64,000 nucleotides of DNA from Opisthocomus hoazin (taxonomy: Eukaryota > Chordata > Aves > Opisthocomiformes > Opisthocomidae). The position numbers and the translations under genes were made by a program. This document shows positions 11,962 through 23,304 of the stretch, piece by piece (positions within the stretch are counted from its first letter, which is position 1; every line of letters begins with the position of its first letter). Below the pieces are notes generated by a model. That model was given only the letters and a program-made list of their open reading frames with translations. It had not been told where the DNA came from and searched no databases. The DNA is taken from positions 6,178,417-6,242,416 of the forward strand of contig NC_134415.1 in assembly GCF_030867145.1 (NCBI RefSeq). The letters run 5' to 3'.

Positions 11962-12005
11962 ATTAGGGTCCGTGAGGCGTCGGGCCGGCGGCGTTAGCGG
12001 CCGCC

Positions 12006-15000
12006 ATGGCGGAGGACTTCGCGCTGGCGCTGCAGCTCCAGGAGCTGTGGGAAGCGGAGGACGCGGAGGCGGCCTGCCTTGAGGCCCCGCCGGCCCCCTC
12101 GCCCCTCCGCCCGCTGTCGGTGGTGGACGAGGCCTGGGAGCTGCTGGACCCCAGCCCCGACGTGCGCGGCCTCTTCGTGCAGTTCAACGAGGCGCTGTTC
12201 TGGGGGCGGCTGTCGGCTGTCGAGGTGTCGTGGAGCCCGCGCATGACCCTGTACGCTGGGGGGGGGGGGGGGGGGGGCGGGGCGGGGGGCGAGGGAGAGG
12301 GAGAGCCCCGCCTGGGGAGGGGACCGGGGGGCTGCTGCCGCTCTGAAGGCTTTGGGCAGCCGTAAGTGGCTTTTCCCGTGGTGGAGGGAAAACTGGAGAG
12401 GCGTTAAAGCGGAATAGATAACTTGGTTTTAAGCTGGCATGTGTCGAAAATTGGAGAACGAAAGGCTGAGGGAGCTGGGCTTGTTCAGCCTGGAGGAGGC
12501 TGAGAGGGGACCTTATAAATACTTATAAATATCTGCAGGGTGGGTGTCAGGAGGACGGGGCCAGACTCTTTCTAGTGGTGCCCAGCGACAGGACAAGGGG
12601 CAACGGGCACAAACTGAAGCAGAGGAAGTTTTTATGACAGCTTTGCAGCACAGCAGAAAGGCAAATAAGAAATGATAATAGCATATTTATTAACAAGGTT
12701 TAGAATAGACCATGAAGAGGAACATGAGAAATCTGAGATTTAAAAAGAGGAGGAGGAATATGCAAGAAATGGGAGATTAAAAAATAACCCCCCCATGAGG
12801 CACAGGCTGCAGCTGTGGCGCAGAGGAGCTGGTGCGGCTGCTGGCTGCCGGGGCCCTGTCCCCCATCTTCTCCTCTGCTGGTCCCAGCACTCTGCAGGCA
12901 CCTGGAAACGCTTGGGTGCTGAGCAGGTAGAGGGCTAACCTCATGGAAGAAAAACAGTCATTTTGAAATGTTTCTGCTGACTTACTGTGCGGAGGTGAGG
13001 ATGTGCGAAGGTAGTGACTGAGGGAGCTGGGGCTGTTCAGTCTGGAGAAGAGGAGGCTGAGGGGGGACCTTATCCCTCTCTACAACTACCTGAAAGGAGG
13101 GTGTAGTGAGGCAGGGATTGGTCTCTTCTCCCAATTAACCAGCGACAGGACGAGAGGCAATGGCCTCAAGCTGCAGCAGGGGAGGTTTAGATTGGATATT
13201 GGGAAAAATGTCTTCACTGCAAGAGTGGTCAGGCATTGGACCAGGCTGCCCAGGGCAGTGGTGGAGTCCCCATCCCTGGAGGGGTTCAAAAAGTGTGTAG
13301 ATGTGGCACTTGGGGACATGGTTTAGCAGGCGTGGGGGTGTTGGGTGGATTGTTGGACTTGATGATCTTAGAGGTCTTTTCCAACCTATGATTCTATGAA
13401 AAGCCAGGGGAGAGTGAGGGGTGAGATGGCAGCAGCCGGTGGTTCTGTCGCTGTTGGCTGCTGCGAATCGCCAGCCTCTGTTGTGTGTGTTTTGCTCCAT
13501 CGGGAGTTGTAACGAAAACAATCCTCTGCCTCCTAAACAGGTTAGCTCTGAACTGGCCACTGTAAGTTCTTTTTTTCCCTTTTTTTTTCCGGATTGCTAG
13601 CTTTGTAGTAAGTGATTGCAAGAGATCTAATAAATTATAGTATCTCTTCTGCTAGTTCTGTCACAGTTTATCATAAGGAACTTGCAGGCTTTTTTTTTTT
13701 CTTTTGCTTACTGATGTTGAGTTTTTCAAGTAACTACTGAAAGTGTTTTTTCATGTTCTGAGTTACCTAATGTGTGTTGGAAGGGGCCAGCATTTTAACT
13801 CCAATTCTCAATTTTATTCAAGTACTACAGAAACAAGTAGCTATAGTGTTTTATTTCTGTTCTCTTTCAGCTGCGCTGGAGTGTGTAGATATGAAGGAAA
13901 AGGTGGAATGTGTTCGATTCGTCTGAGTGAGCCGCTCCTAAAGTTAAGACCAAGAAGGGATCTTGTTGAGGTATTTGGAAGTTGCTCATGAATTTGCATA
14001 TAAAATGTGTTGTGCCTCGTCCCCACTCCATACGCACATTTTACATTTCGTAGTGGGATTCTTATATAGAGTGACTCACACATCATAAAATAGTGGTGGT
14101 TATAGTGTTACATTTTTGTGGCTTGTGTTGCGATGTGGTAACCTTTCAGTTTTATGTTTCTAAGTGTGCAGCTCTGAGTAGGAGTCTAATGTCACTTGTT
14201 TGCTTTACTGACTGTATAAAGGGGAAAAAACCCAACTTTTTTTTTACTCCTAAATTATCCTCTAATATTAAAAACAAGCATGGACTGTAAGCACAATCAG
14301 AAAGTGGCTATAGGTTCATCTTTTAGGTCGAAAGGCCAACAGCAGAAAATAAGGATATACGATATGGCTGTAAACATAACTTTGTGTGGCTGATGGTTTG
14401 AGTTGGCTCGACGTTCGGATTTGCTGCATGAACAGAAATGCTGCAGAGTTTCAACTTTAACACAAGTGTCTTTCTTTGGTTGCAGAGGGGATGATCTCTT
14501 TAAAGATCTGACTTAAATTTGAGGATTATTTCTCCTTTTTGTAATGTCACTTGTTATAGTAATATTCTCCAGCATGTTCTGGTGGTATGGGAATAGAGGG
14601 AATGTGGTTTGATAGATGGAATAAGTATAATGTTTTTATGACCCAGACTGAACATGCATGAAAATAAGATCATACCAAGATAAATGTAAAAGAGGAAAAT
14701 ATTTCCAGCGCAATTTTGAAACTCTGTGTAATGCTTTTCAGTAAATAGCTAATGATTTGCATCGTTTCAGACACTTTTGCATGAAATGATCCATGCCCTG
14801 CTTTTTGTTACCAATAATGACAAAGATCGTGAATCTCATGGACCGGAGTTCTGCAAACACATGCGTCGCATTAATCGCCTGACTGGAGCCAATGTCACAG
14901 TAAGCGAAATCCACTTAACCTAATGTAATAAAGATTTTTTTTTTTTTTTTTTCCCAAAGTTGGTTTTTCAGTATGCCTGGTGTGGTGTGAGTAACCTATA

Positions 15001-17030
15001 TTTTCTTGTTGGGCACTTCACAGTGGGCACCGACACAAATTTGCATCCCAGTGTATGCCAGTTCCATAGTTATTTTGTTGGGGATGATGGTGGGAACAGG
15101 TTGAGGCAGATGTGGTGGGTTATATGTCGTATAATTTCTCGAGTATATTCTCTGTAAGTATTTTCTTTTAAACTGGAAACAATGTAAATGATGCCAGGGA
15201 CAGAATAGCTCCACGCTCTGAGTAATATTTGGGGAAGAGCAGTCTGTTTTAGTTGAGATTTGTATCAGCAGAGGCTAATGAGTTGATGATATTTAAACAT
15301 CGTGTGTCTGATAAGATAAATTAACCTAATAGCTGGAGGGAGAATACAAAACTGGTATTGTTTGCAGTGCATTCTAAACAGTGTGTTATTTAGGCTGAAA
15401 CTGTGGATAGACTTTTAAAGTGATTTTATTGCATTTAAAAGAAGACAGCCAGGACATACTCCTATATATCCTGTCTTTTAAAGCTTTGTTTTAATAGTAT
15501 CTAAATGTTGATCAAATTTCACCCAGGTTCAGCTCTTTTAGCTGGTAATGTAAAAATCACAGCAGTAATGGAAGGAATAGAATGGTAATACAGTTTTAAA
15601 AAATATGTTGTAGAACTAGTGATACAAAATTAGAACCTTTCTGAATGGCTGCTTTTTTTTTTTGTCTTAAACCTAGATCTATCATAGTTTTCACGATGAG
15701 GTGGATTTGTACCGCCAGCACTGGTGGCGATGCAACGGCCCCTGTCGAAATAGAAAGCCTTACTTTGGGTTTGTGAAACGTTCCATGAATAGAGCACCCT
15801 CTGCGCGTGACTTTTGGTGGGTTGAGCATCAAGAGACATGTGGAGGGACGTTCACAAAAGTGAAGGAGCCGGAGAACTTCTCCAAGAAATCCAAGGATAA
15901 AACCCAGCCAGCAAAACTTCCAAATTCCAGCTCAGCTAACAAAGGTATTTAAAATAGTTCTTTCTTCGCCAGACTGTTTTTGTCCAAACAGTCCCTTGCA
16001 CAAATACAGATCAACCACTGCATGAGCTTTGTTTAGATATTACTGCAAATATTAATTAATTCTAGTATTACTGCTATTAATTAATTGTAATATTACTGTA
16101 ACAAAGAACAAGGCCCGTTTTATTTGTGCATTTTTAGGCAGCGCCTCAACTTAATTGTCTGCAAAAGTTTTCGTTTGCTGTGCTCTTTTCAAGCAGCAGA
16201 TTTTTTGGGCGAAGCACATAAAGTACTAAGCCTGTGATTTATGTATGAAAAAGTTACTAACTTTTCTTATTTTCTTCTCTTCTTATTTTGCAGGGAAGAC
16301 ACAAATGCATGATGTGCAAGATCTAATGCCATTTAGTGGAAAAGGGTATCGGCTTGGAGGAGGAGACAGTGGACTCTCAGGGAAAAGCACAAATTCCGGC
16401 AGCATCGTTAGAAGCGGTGAAACACCTGGTTCGCAGCATCGTTCAGCAGTAAAGACAATACCAATCCCTAAAAATGAGATAAAATTTGAAAAATCACCCC
16501 GTAATGGCGTCTTCTTTCCACTTTATGCTGATGATGCCAGTGAGAAAATCAACTTCGCTTCAGAGCTTGAGTTTCCTAAACCCTCTGTTGCCGATACAAA
16601 AGCTTACAAGAATGTTAGTGGATCGCCTGTGAAAATTGCTCGCGTTATGGAAGAAAAATCAAACCAAGGCTCTGCAAATGGAAAGAGGGTTATGCCATTT
16701 TATGACAGGCCACCGAAACAGTTTTGTTTTGAGCAGACAACAGCAGCTCAGGTTGCATCTGAGAAAAAAACCCCAGAGCGTACTAACACAGTGCAGCAAT
16801 GGCCAAAAATGGAAGACAAAACTGCCTTTGAAAACTATTTCATTAAAAAAGGGACTACTGATGTCACTTTAAGTATAAATACACCTATGAAAACCAAAGC
16901 TGAATCTGCAGTGTCCTCTCCAAGTTCCAGCACTGCTGCAAGGCAGGATAAAAAAGTCAGCTGTCCTGTTTGCCAGACTGAGGTTTTGGAGTCTAAAATA
17001 AATGAACACCTTGATTCTTGTCTTGCATAA
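12006..17030 (+). CDS. SPRTN: SprT-like DNA-protein crosslink metalloprotease (Spartan), five coding exons
   Basis: Coding exons are 12006-12250, 13871-13970, 14771-14899, 15677-15944 and 16294-17030, giving 492 residues (human 489). SPRTN is a nuclear, replication-coupled zinc protease that cuts proteins crosslinked to DNA. Exon 1 encodes the N-terminal LALQLQELW and the start of the SprT domain. Exon 3 carries the active site HEMIH at 119-123 (zinc His119 and His123, catalytic Glu120), with the third zinc ligand His138 in ESHGPEFC. Exon 4 completes the SprT and zinc-binding subdomain ([22 protein letters not shown]). Exon 5 holds an SHP box for p97/VCP (PFSGKGY, 260-266) and a C-terminal UBZ4 ubiquitin-binding finger (Cys471, Cys474, His486, Cys490). 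All junctions are GT-AG and keep frame. The exon 1 donor is GTACGC, a weak match next to a G20 run. A canonical PIP box (QxxhxxYF) is not seen; KTAFENYF at 423-430 is the nearest candidate. Confidence 0.97.
12258..12277 (+). repeat. G20 homopolymer just inside SPRTN intron 1
   Basis: Twenty consecutive G, followed by more G clusters to about 12332. It begins seven bases after the exon 1 donor GT. It is potentially quadruplex-forming, and the length may also be a sequencing or assembly approximation. Confidence 0.9.
12456..12630 (+). mobile_element. CR1 LINE internal fragment in SPRTN intron 1
   Basis: Matches the CR1 segment encoding [11 protein letters not shown]...RGTL...[16 protein letters not shown] through to AAGCAGAGGAAGTT. 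It lacks the CR1 3' end, so it is truncated on both sides. Same orientation as SPRTN. Confidence 0.9.
13016..13399 (+). mobile_element. CR1 LINE 3' fragment in SPRTN intron 1 (second subfamily)
   Basis: Begins in CTGAGGGAGCTGGGGCTGTTC and ends in GATTCTATGA. Diagnostic differences from the copy at 12456 (CTACAACTACCTGAAAGGAGG, GATGATCTTAGAGGTCTTTT) show a different CR1 subfamily. Sense to SPRTN. Confidence 0.93.
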
Positions 17031-18552
17031 AACCCCTCAGAAAGCTGTCTCCAAAATGATAAACCAGGGCTGAAAACGTTGCTTCAGAACTACTTCGCTC
17101 AGGGTTTGCCGAGCTGCGGTTGCTTCCCCGTGTGCCTGTTCTGAACTGGAATTTGAACTGCCGTCAGCCTGCTGAGCGACAGGTTTTGTGGAGCTGCACG
17201 TCGGCGCTGACGACGAAGCTAGCTGCGACTCGTGTTCCAAGGAATCGAGTACTCGTGTTTTTAGGAGGTGGATGTTCGTGCCAGCGGTCTTGCTGCGGCA
17301 GCGGCATGGAGACTTGGCAAACGGCGTTTTCAAGGCAGTTTTAGAATGAAGACATTTTTAATGCTGCTGATTTCTCTTCGTTCTTAAGACCCCTTTGTGT
17401 TGTGTGGTTTTGGTTTTTTTTAAGTGTCTTTGGCCATTCTGAAAGTTCACCACCTATAAAAGAGAAGAATTCTTCTGTCTACTGCGATGTTATTAAGTGG
17501 CAGGTATTTTTAGAACAGTAAAAATTTTGCATGAGCCAGAATCACACTCTGAGGCGGTCCTTCCCACCTGTGCCCTGTTTGAAAAGATGGGTGAGAGCAC
17601 AAATCTCAAATATGGGCTTTTGTCAAAGATGGGAGAGGCACAGGCATCGAAAACGTAGCACAGCGTCCGTTGAGGTTTAGTGGGTGGACTGTAGCAGGAG
17701 AAGAGAAAATCCAGAAGGGCGATGAAGGTGCTAGGAAATCAAGCACAAGCCACTCAGTAGATGAGGAGAAGGCCTTACACTTAAGGGCTCGATTAAAAAC
17801 AAAAAAAAAGTATTTTGAGGAGCTTGTTTTCAAAAAGGATATAGAAGTTAGCTATACTGTTGGAGTAGTCAGGTGGAAGCTAATGACTGTCTTGGGTGTC
17901 TTTTGATCAAGGATCATGGCTAGACTCTCCACCCGCTTTTTCTGAGGGTTTGCACAGACTCCGTGTTGAAAGTTCACAAGTTTTTGGGATGTAGGTATTA
18001 TGTGTGTGAGTAACTGACCCCCATGTGCTGACCCTAGTAAGTAAATGTTGTGAGGAGTCCCGGTAGCAGCACCGCTGAAGACTCTTCCTGGCTGCAGCGT
18101 AAAAGCCGTCCCGGTTTTTCAGTTTTCAGTTAAACTTCCAGTGCTTTACAGGCCAAAACGGCATTAAATCAGCGTTAGCTGGCAGCCTTTGCTCTGCCTC
18201 TCCTGGAAGCCAGCCAGGCTGGCGATCAGCGTGAACGAGCCGCTCAGTTCAGCGCGCAAAGCGCTGCGCTCTGAGAAGTGACGAACGCGGAGCAGACGTG
18301 CTTTCTGCCTAAGCTTTCTGAAATGGCAACAGTTCTCTTGCTGCGCTGGAAGTGTTGAACTGGTTAAACAGTTAACAGTTTGATTCCTTACTTGTAAAGC
18401 TTGTTGTAAGTGTTTTTGTTTAAAAAAAGAAAAAAGCCATGAGGCCATTTCCTGTATGGTTGCTGCAACTTTAAATGGCTGTGTTAGCCTTGGATGCACA
18501 TATGTTTGCCTTTATGGAATTCCTTACTTGCTGCTCCCTGTTGAAAATGGGA

Positions 18553-18558
18553 AATAAA
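18553..18558 (+). promoter_or_regulatory. SPRTN: candidate polyadenylation signal AATAAA (proximal)
   Basis: Canonical hexamer about 1.5 kb after the SPRTN stop. Confidence 0.5.
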
Positions 18559-18677
18559 CTGATGTGCAATGGAAATTGGTAAATGATACCTTTAGTCTTT
18601 TTAAACATTGGCGTATTTTTTTAAAATATTGACACTACTGAGGTGTAGTGTGAATTGGATTGTTCTTGCATATTCTG

Positions 18678-18683
18678 AATAAA
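18678..18683 (+). promoter_or_regulatory. SPRTN: candidate polyadenylation signal AATAAA (distal)
   Basis: Canonical hexamer, followed by T- and GT-rich sequence (TTTTAAATTTTCG, then GGGTTTCCTGTGG) that could be the downstream element. Confidence 0.55.
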
Positions 18684-18705
18684 CCAAGTTTTAAATTTTC
18701 GTAAA

Positions 18706-20531
18706 GCCTGGGTTTCCTGTGGCAGTTGTGGCCACCTTGCGTTACTCACCAGAGGGCTCACTTGTCTGTCTCATAACAGTCCGGATCAGCAGATCCTTTC
18801 TGTATTAACACTTTTCCTTCTTAAAGTTCCCTGTAAAAGCAGGTGTTAGTGAATATAGGCTGCATCAACCTCTGCCTTCTCCATTGTATTTTTAGTACAG
18901 TTTCACTTTTGTTGCCTTTGTGTGAAAAACTTGTACAAATTCCGATTCTAAAACTTGATTTGGCAAGTTAATTTTCCGTACTTCCTTCTAAAAACTGCAG
19001 CATCTGTCGGTGTTCCCAGTGAAACTTGGCGCTTACAAGGACAGTACGACCTAAAAGTATTTGTACTATGATACAGTTTTTTCAGATGAGAACTAGATTC
19101 ACATCATCCATGGTCCCTCTCACCATGAAGCATTTTTTGAGACTTCCTACTGTTCTCCTTGTTTTCCTGGTTTGTGTCTCTCAGGGCAACTGATAAGAGT
19201 AAAGGAGAAGAGAGGATTGTGGGTGTCATTAAATGGATATTTTTTTTTCTCATGTCTTCTTTTACACCAATGGTGTTCATTTGAACAACAAATAGAAAAA
19301 AAAATGTGGGAATTGACCTGTAGAATTCACTGAATACTGTGGCCAGGCAGGGGGAGAAACCAAAGCTACCGGCACGTCCTGTCTCCGATACACCAATGCC
19401 CTAAAGTAGATCTGTTTTCAAAACAACTGGGAAATGTTGGACCTGCTGTGGAAAAACAGCCCCTCTGCCCATGGGTGTTTTTACAATGAAGCGTTCTGAT
19501 GCCAAGGCCTCTCTGACACAGAGATAAAGGTGACAGAGCTGGGCGGACAAGCTTTGCAGTTGCTACCTGTTGTAGGTTGTTCTTAACAGCTCACGGCCTT
19601 GTTTTTTTGCGTGTGTTACTGCAAACGCTGTTTCTGTAAGATTTTATTCTTGAAGACAGTGTTCTTCCCACAATCAGAACAATGGCTACCAGTATGTCAT
19701 TAAAATATGCTGGTAATTCTGGGTCAGAAGTGAGAAATTTCATCTTCTATACCATATTCTATATTCTTCTTGACTTTGTCCTGAGTGAGTTTAGGTACCG
19801 TCCGTAATGACACAACCTGGTAATGGATCTTGAGCAAACGCCTCGCTGCACTGCAAAACGCATCGCCTGGCGGGAAATCGGAGGAAGGAGTGAACACCCG
19901 TGACTTTCGAGGCTGATCAGGTCTGAGAGAGGCTGACAAATGGTTCTGCAGACGGAAGGCAAATCCATCTCCTGCTGTGGTGGTCTGCTGGAGTTGCCCA
20001 GCACGGTTCAGGTAAGGTCTCTAGAGGTTAAACTACCCAAGGGGGGATTGCTTGGCTGTTTCATTATTATAAGAAGAGGCTGCTCTGAAGTTGCCTTGAA
20101 ACTGGTCATCGGGCAAGAAATCTTGGAGGTCAAATATTTTCAAGTGTTTTTTTACTTCATGGAAATATTACCTAGGAAGCTTTCATAAGACTTGAGGAGT
20201 TCTGGTGGGGCGGGAAGTCGAGTTTTTCTCCAGACTAGTAAAAACAAATTAGTGTCTTTCAATAAGATAGGTAGTAGAAACAGTCTGCTTTTGTAACATG
20301 TTTTAGAAGTGATAATGTGTGTTCCTCTGTGCTTTACCATCCCCATTAGTCCAACACTGTTTGTTTTCACATGGGATGCCTCGGCTGAAGGGAAAGTCTA
20401 CTCTCGCAGCTAGTTCAATGCTAATTCCTACGCGTAAGCTGATGAGCAGGGTATTTATGTCGAGGTGGAAGTCAGGGGAGGGGCTGCTGCTCAAACCACA
20501 GAGGAATTCGTTACCTGAGCCTCTTTTGCAG
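18706..20531. other. intergenic, no gene seen
   Basis: Unique sequence between the SPRTN 3' end and the next CR1. No recognised coding exon. T-rich runs occur around 19240. Confidence 0.45.
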
Positions 20532-20678
20532 GAGTGTTTTTCAAGGGAACAACTAAACATCGTTCATTTGGACCAGGCCGTGCCACCCGCCGCTGTACCG
20601 GTGTTGGTAATAAAGGACAGCGGGTGGTGTGTTACAAACCCAAAGGCTCGAGAGGGCATAGTCGCAACTGGGTACCTG
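20532..20678 (+). other. candidate orphan exon, unassigned
   Basis: A 147-base stretch sits between a good acceptor (CTCTTTTGCAG) and a good donor (CTG|GTGAGT). Two of its three frames are open. The frame starting VFFKGTTKHRSFGPG stays open for 48 codons. I match it to no protein, so it may be a non-coding exon, an alternative SPRTN 3' exon or chance. Confidence 0.2.
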
Positions 20679-20712
20679 GTGAGTAATTCCTGACATGCCA
20701 AGTAGCTACTCA

Positions 20713-21600
20713 GAATCACAGAGTGCTTGGGGTTGGGAGGGACCTCTGTGAGTCACCCAGTCCAACCCCCCTGCCGAAGCAGGGTCACCCAGAGCAGGCT
20801 GCACAGGACCTTGTCCAGGCGGGGTTTGAATATCTCCAGAGAAGGAGACTCCACAGCCCCTCTGGGTAGCCTGTTCCAGGGCTCCATCACCCTCAGAGGG
20901 AAGAAGTTCGTCCTCATCTTCAGCTGGAACTTCCTCTGCTTCAGTTTGTGCCCGTTGCCCCTTGTCCTGTTGCTGGGCACCACTGAAAAGAGTCTGGCCC
21001 CGTCCTCCTGACACCCACCCTGCAGATATTTATCGGCATTTATTAGGGCCCCTCGCAGCCTTCTCTTCTCCAGGCTGAACAAGCCCAGCTCCCTCAGCCT
21101 CTCCTCGTAGGGGAGATGCTCCAGTCCCCTCACCATCCTCGTAGCCCTCCGCTGGACTCTCTCCAGTAGCTCCTCATCTTTCTTGAACTGGGGAGCTCAG
21201 AACTGGACACAGTACTGCAGCTGGGGCCTCACTAGGACAGAGTAGAGGGGAAGGAGAACCTCCCTCGACCTGCTGGCCACACTCTTCTTAATGCACCCCA
21301 GGATGCCGTTGGCCTTCTTGGCAGCCAGTGCACGCTGCTGGCTCATGGTCAACCTGTCATCCCCCAGCACTCCCAGGTGCCTCTCCACAGAGCTGCTCTC
21401 CAGCAGGTCCGCCCCAGCCTGTACTGGTGCCTGGGGTTGTTCCTCCCCAGGTGCAGGACCCTGCACTTGCCCTTGTTGAACTTCATCAGGTTCATCTCTG
21501 CCCAACTCTCCAGCCTGTCCAGGTCTCACTGAACGACAGCACAGCCTGCTGGTGTATCCACCACTCCTCCCAGCTTTGTGTCATCAGCAGACTGGCTGAG
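20713..21600 (-). mobile_element. CR1 LINE, about 0.9 kb
   Basis: Reverse-oriented CR1 from its 3' tail (AGAATCACAGAGTG) to the RT catalytic region. There the ADD motif is preceded by Ser (SADDTKLGG) rather than the Phe seen at 1144-2076. The frame is broken in several places, so this is an inactive copy. Confidence 0.95.
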
Positions 21601-23304
21601 GGTAATTCAAAGGTCACGCTTCTCTTGCAGCAGCAGCAAGGTACGCTGTAGAGTAAAGGGCTTGTGAGGATTTTTCTTTGTCCTGGGGTGTTCTGGAGCC
21701 CCTCGGTCCTCTTGTGTTTTGTAAACGCTGGTGTCCTTGTAATAAAGCAAGCTACACTGTACTGGGGCCTAACAGCAAGGAAGAGCAAATGGTGGGTTCC
21801 TGAGGCAAGGCGCGACGGGCGTCTCTTCTCAAGGGGCTGGAGCAGCCGCTGGCGAGGGCAGGGTGACGCGGGCCGCTCTGGCTGCCACCACGGCCGTTCG
21901 CTGCGTCGTCCTTGAGCACGGCCGTCGCGTTTTGCCGCCTTGTGTTGAAAAGCCGCTAAAAGGGGGGGCCTGGGTGAGCTTCCCGAGGTTCGTAACAATC
22001 CCACGAGCGTGGGATTGTTACTGCAGGAACGGCGGAGGGGAGCGAGCTGCTCTGCATCGGCGGCTGCCTACCTGCCAGCCCGCAGTCAGGAATCTTGTGC
22101 TCCAAATTAAACACCCGAGTTCTTACCTGCATCTGCATTGCTACAGCTGTTCTGAAGGCTGAAACAATGGTGTGCGAACGTAAAGACTCCGTATTAAGTT
22201 ACCCTTCAAGGGTCATTTATGGGCAGACAGGCCGTGAATAAGACTTATGTGTGTGTACACGGCTGCGCGGGGCGGTGGGGCGGCATGCCCCACGCTGCGG
22301 GAACGCCGCTGTCAGCCTCGCCGACCCCCGTGGAGGAAGAACACCGAGAGCAGAACTTGGCAGCCTCCTGCGTCGCCCAGCCCTGCGCTCCAGGCCGCGG
22401 GGCGATCGGCTCCAGCCCCGACCGGACGGTGAAACACGTCGGAGGAGGAGCAGTGGGGGGGGTCTGCAGCTCACTGCGAGCTGAGGAGTGGAATTTACAG
22501 CTCACTGGGTTTTCTGTGTTAACTTTGCTGCAAGAGGGGCTTGGGAGAGGAGCCAGTAGCTCCTTTGTCTAGTTCAGGGTTCAGTGAGTAACCCGAAAGG
22601 CATCCTTTTGCGGTCTACAAATCCCGCAGCGCTCGCGTACATTGCAGTGAAAAATCTCATTTTCTGCCCCCGTTTGGCACCAGCCCAGCCCCTGGAGAGA
22701 GGCAGGACGGAGCTGTGGGGGGGCAGAGGGGTTGGTAAAACACAGACCTTCCCTCCCGCGCCTCGGCTCAGCCTGGGAACCAGCGGAGGGTGCCAGGCCG
22801 AGGGAAGGGTAGGGTGCTGTAGGTGTGACAGCTAAAAAAGGGAGGAGGCCTTAATCCCTCCATTCCCTTTTAGCCTCTGCCAGGCCAGGCTGCTTTAAGG
22901 CTAGATTAAGTTTCTAAGAAGGTGCAGCAGCTTGGCCTGAATAGCTCACCCTGTCTCTGTCCCGTCCAGCCCCATCCGCCGCATCATTTCAGCTGCTTTT
23001 TTGTCCTAAGAAGTCTGAGAACTGATGGTTCATAAACTGCGCAACAAAGAACGTTTGAAGGAGCAAAAACCAACAAGCCAATATTTGGCTCCCTATTGCT
23101 TGATTTAGAAGCACTAAATCCCTTGATTTTCTTTAAATGACATCGATCTCTGGACTATAATTTGTGGCTTCACTGCAAGTAGCTTCTCTTTAGAGATGTA
23201 CTAACTGCACAAAGCCTGGGGTGAAATGGAGACTGAAGTTCAGTGAAGCCCCAGTACAGAACCTTACCCATAGGAATATGGTTCATTTGGGGATTTTAAT
23301 TCCT
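21601..23304. other. intergenic, partly CpG-rich, no gene seen
   Basis: Contains the 30-bp perfect inverted repeat at 21992-22021 and a CpG-rich patch at about 22250-22470. Short overlapping open frames on both strands in the patch reflect base composition, not coding. Confidence 0.5.
21992..22021. repeat. perfect 30-bp inverted repeat
   Basis: Arms of 14 bases (GTAACAATCCCACG and its exact reverse complement) separated by AG. No transposon ends or target duplication are recognised around it. Confidence 0.95.

Larger units (their letters stand above)
11781..11983. repeat. 102-bp tandem duplication in the promoter
   Basis: Two diverged copies, about 11781-11881 and 11883-11983, share a constant 102-base offset at four landmarks: GGTGTGCG (11796/11898), CATGCGCAGCTAAG (11811/11913), GTTTGCGCATGCGC (11846/11948) and TCCGTGAG (11867/11969). 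Each copy carries two NRF1-type elements 42 bases apart. Confidence 0.9.
11652..12005. promoter_or_regulatory. bidirectional CpG-rich promoter between EXOC8 and SPRTN
   Basis: The two start codons lie head to head, separated by 354 bases that are very GC- and CpG-rich and have no obvious TATA box. The interval contains five palindromic NRF1-type elements (next entries) and several GGGCGGG-like Sp1 boxes near 11781-11790 and 11881-11893. This is typical of a housekeeping bidirectional promoter. The SPRTN end finishes with GCCGCCATGG, a perfect Kozak context. Confidence 0.85.
17031..18705 (+). other. SPRTN: SPRTN 3' UTR (predicted)
   Basis: Unique AT-leaning sequence after the SPRTN stop codon, without recognised repeats, running to two AATAAA hexamers at 18553 and 18678. 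The downstream end is set at about 20 bases past the second signal. Confidence 0.6.
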
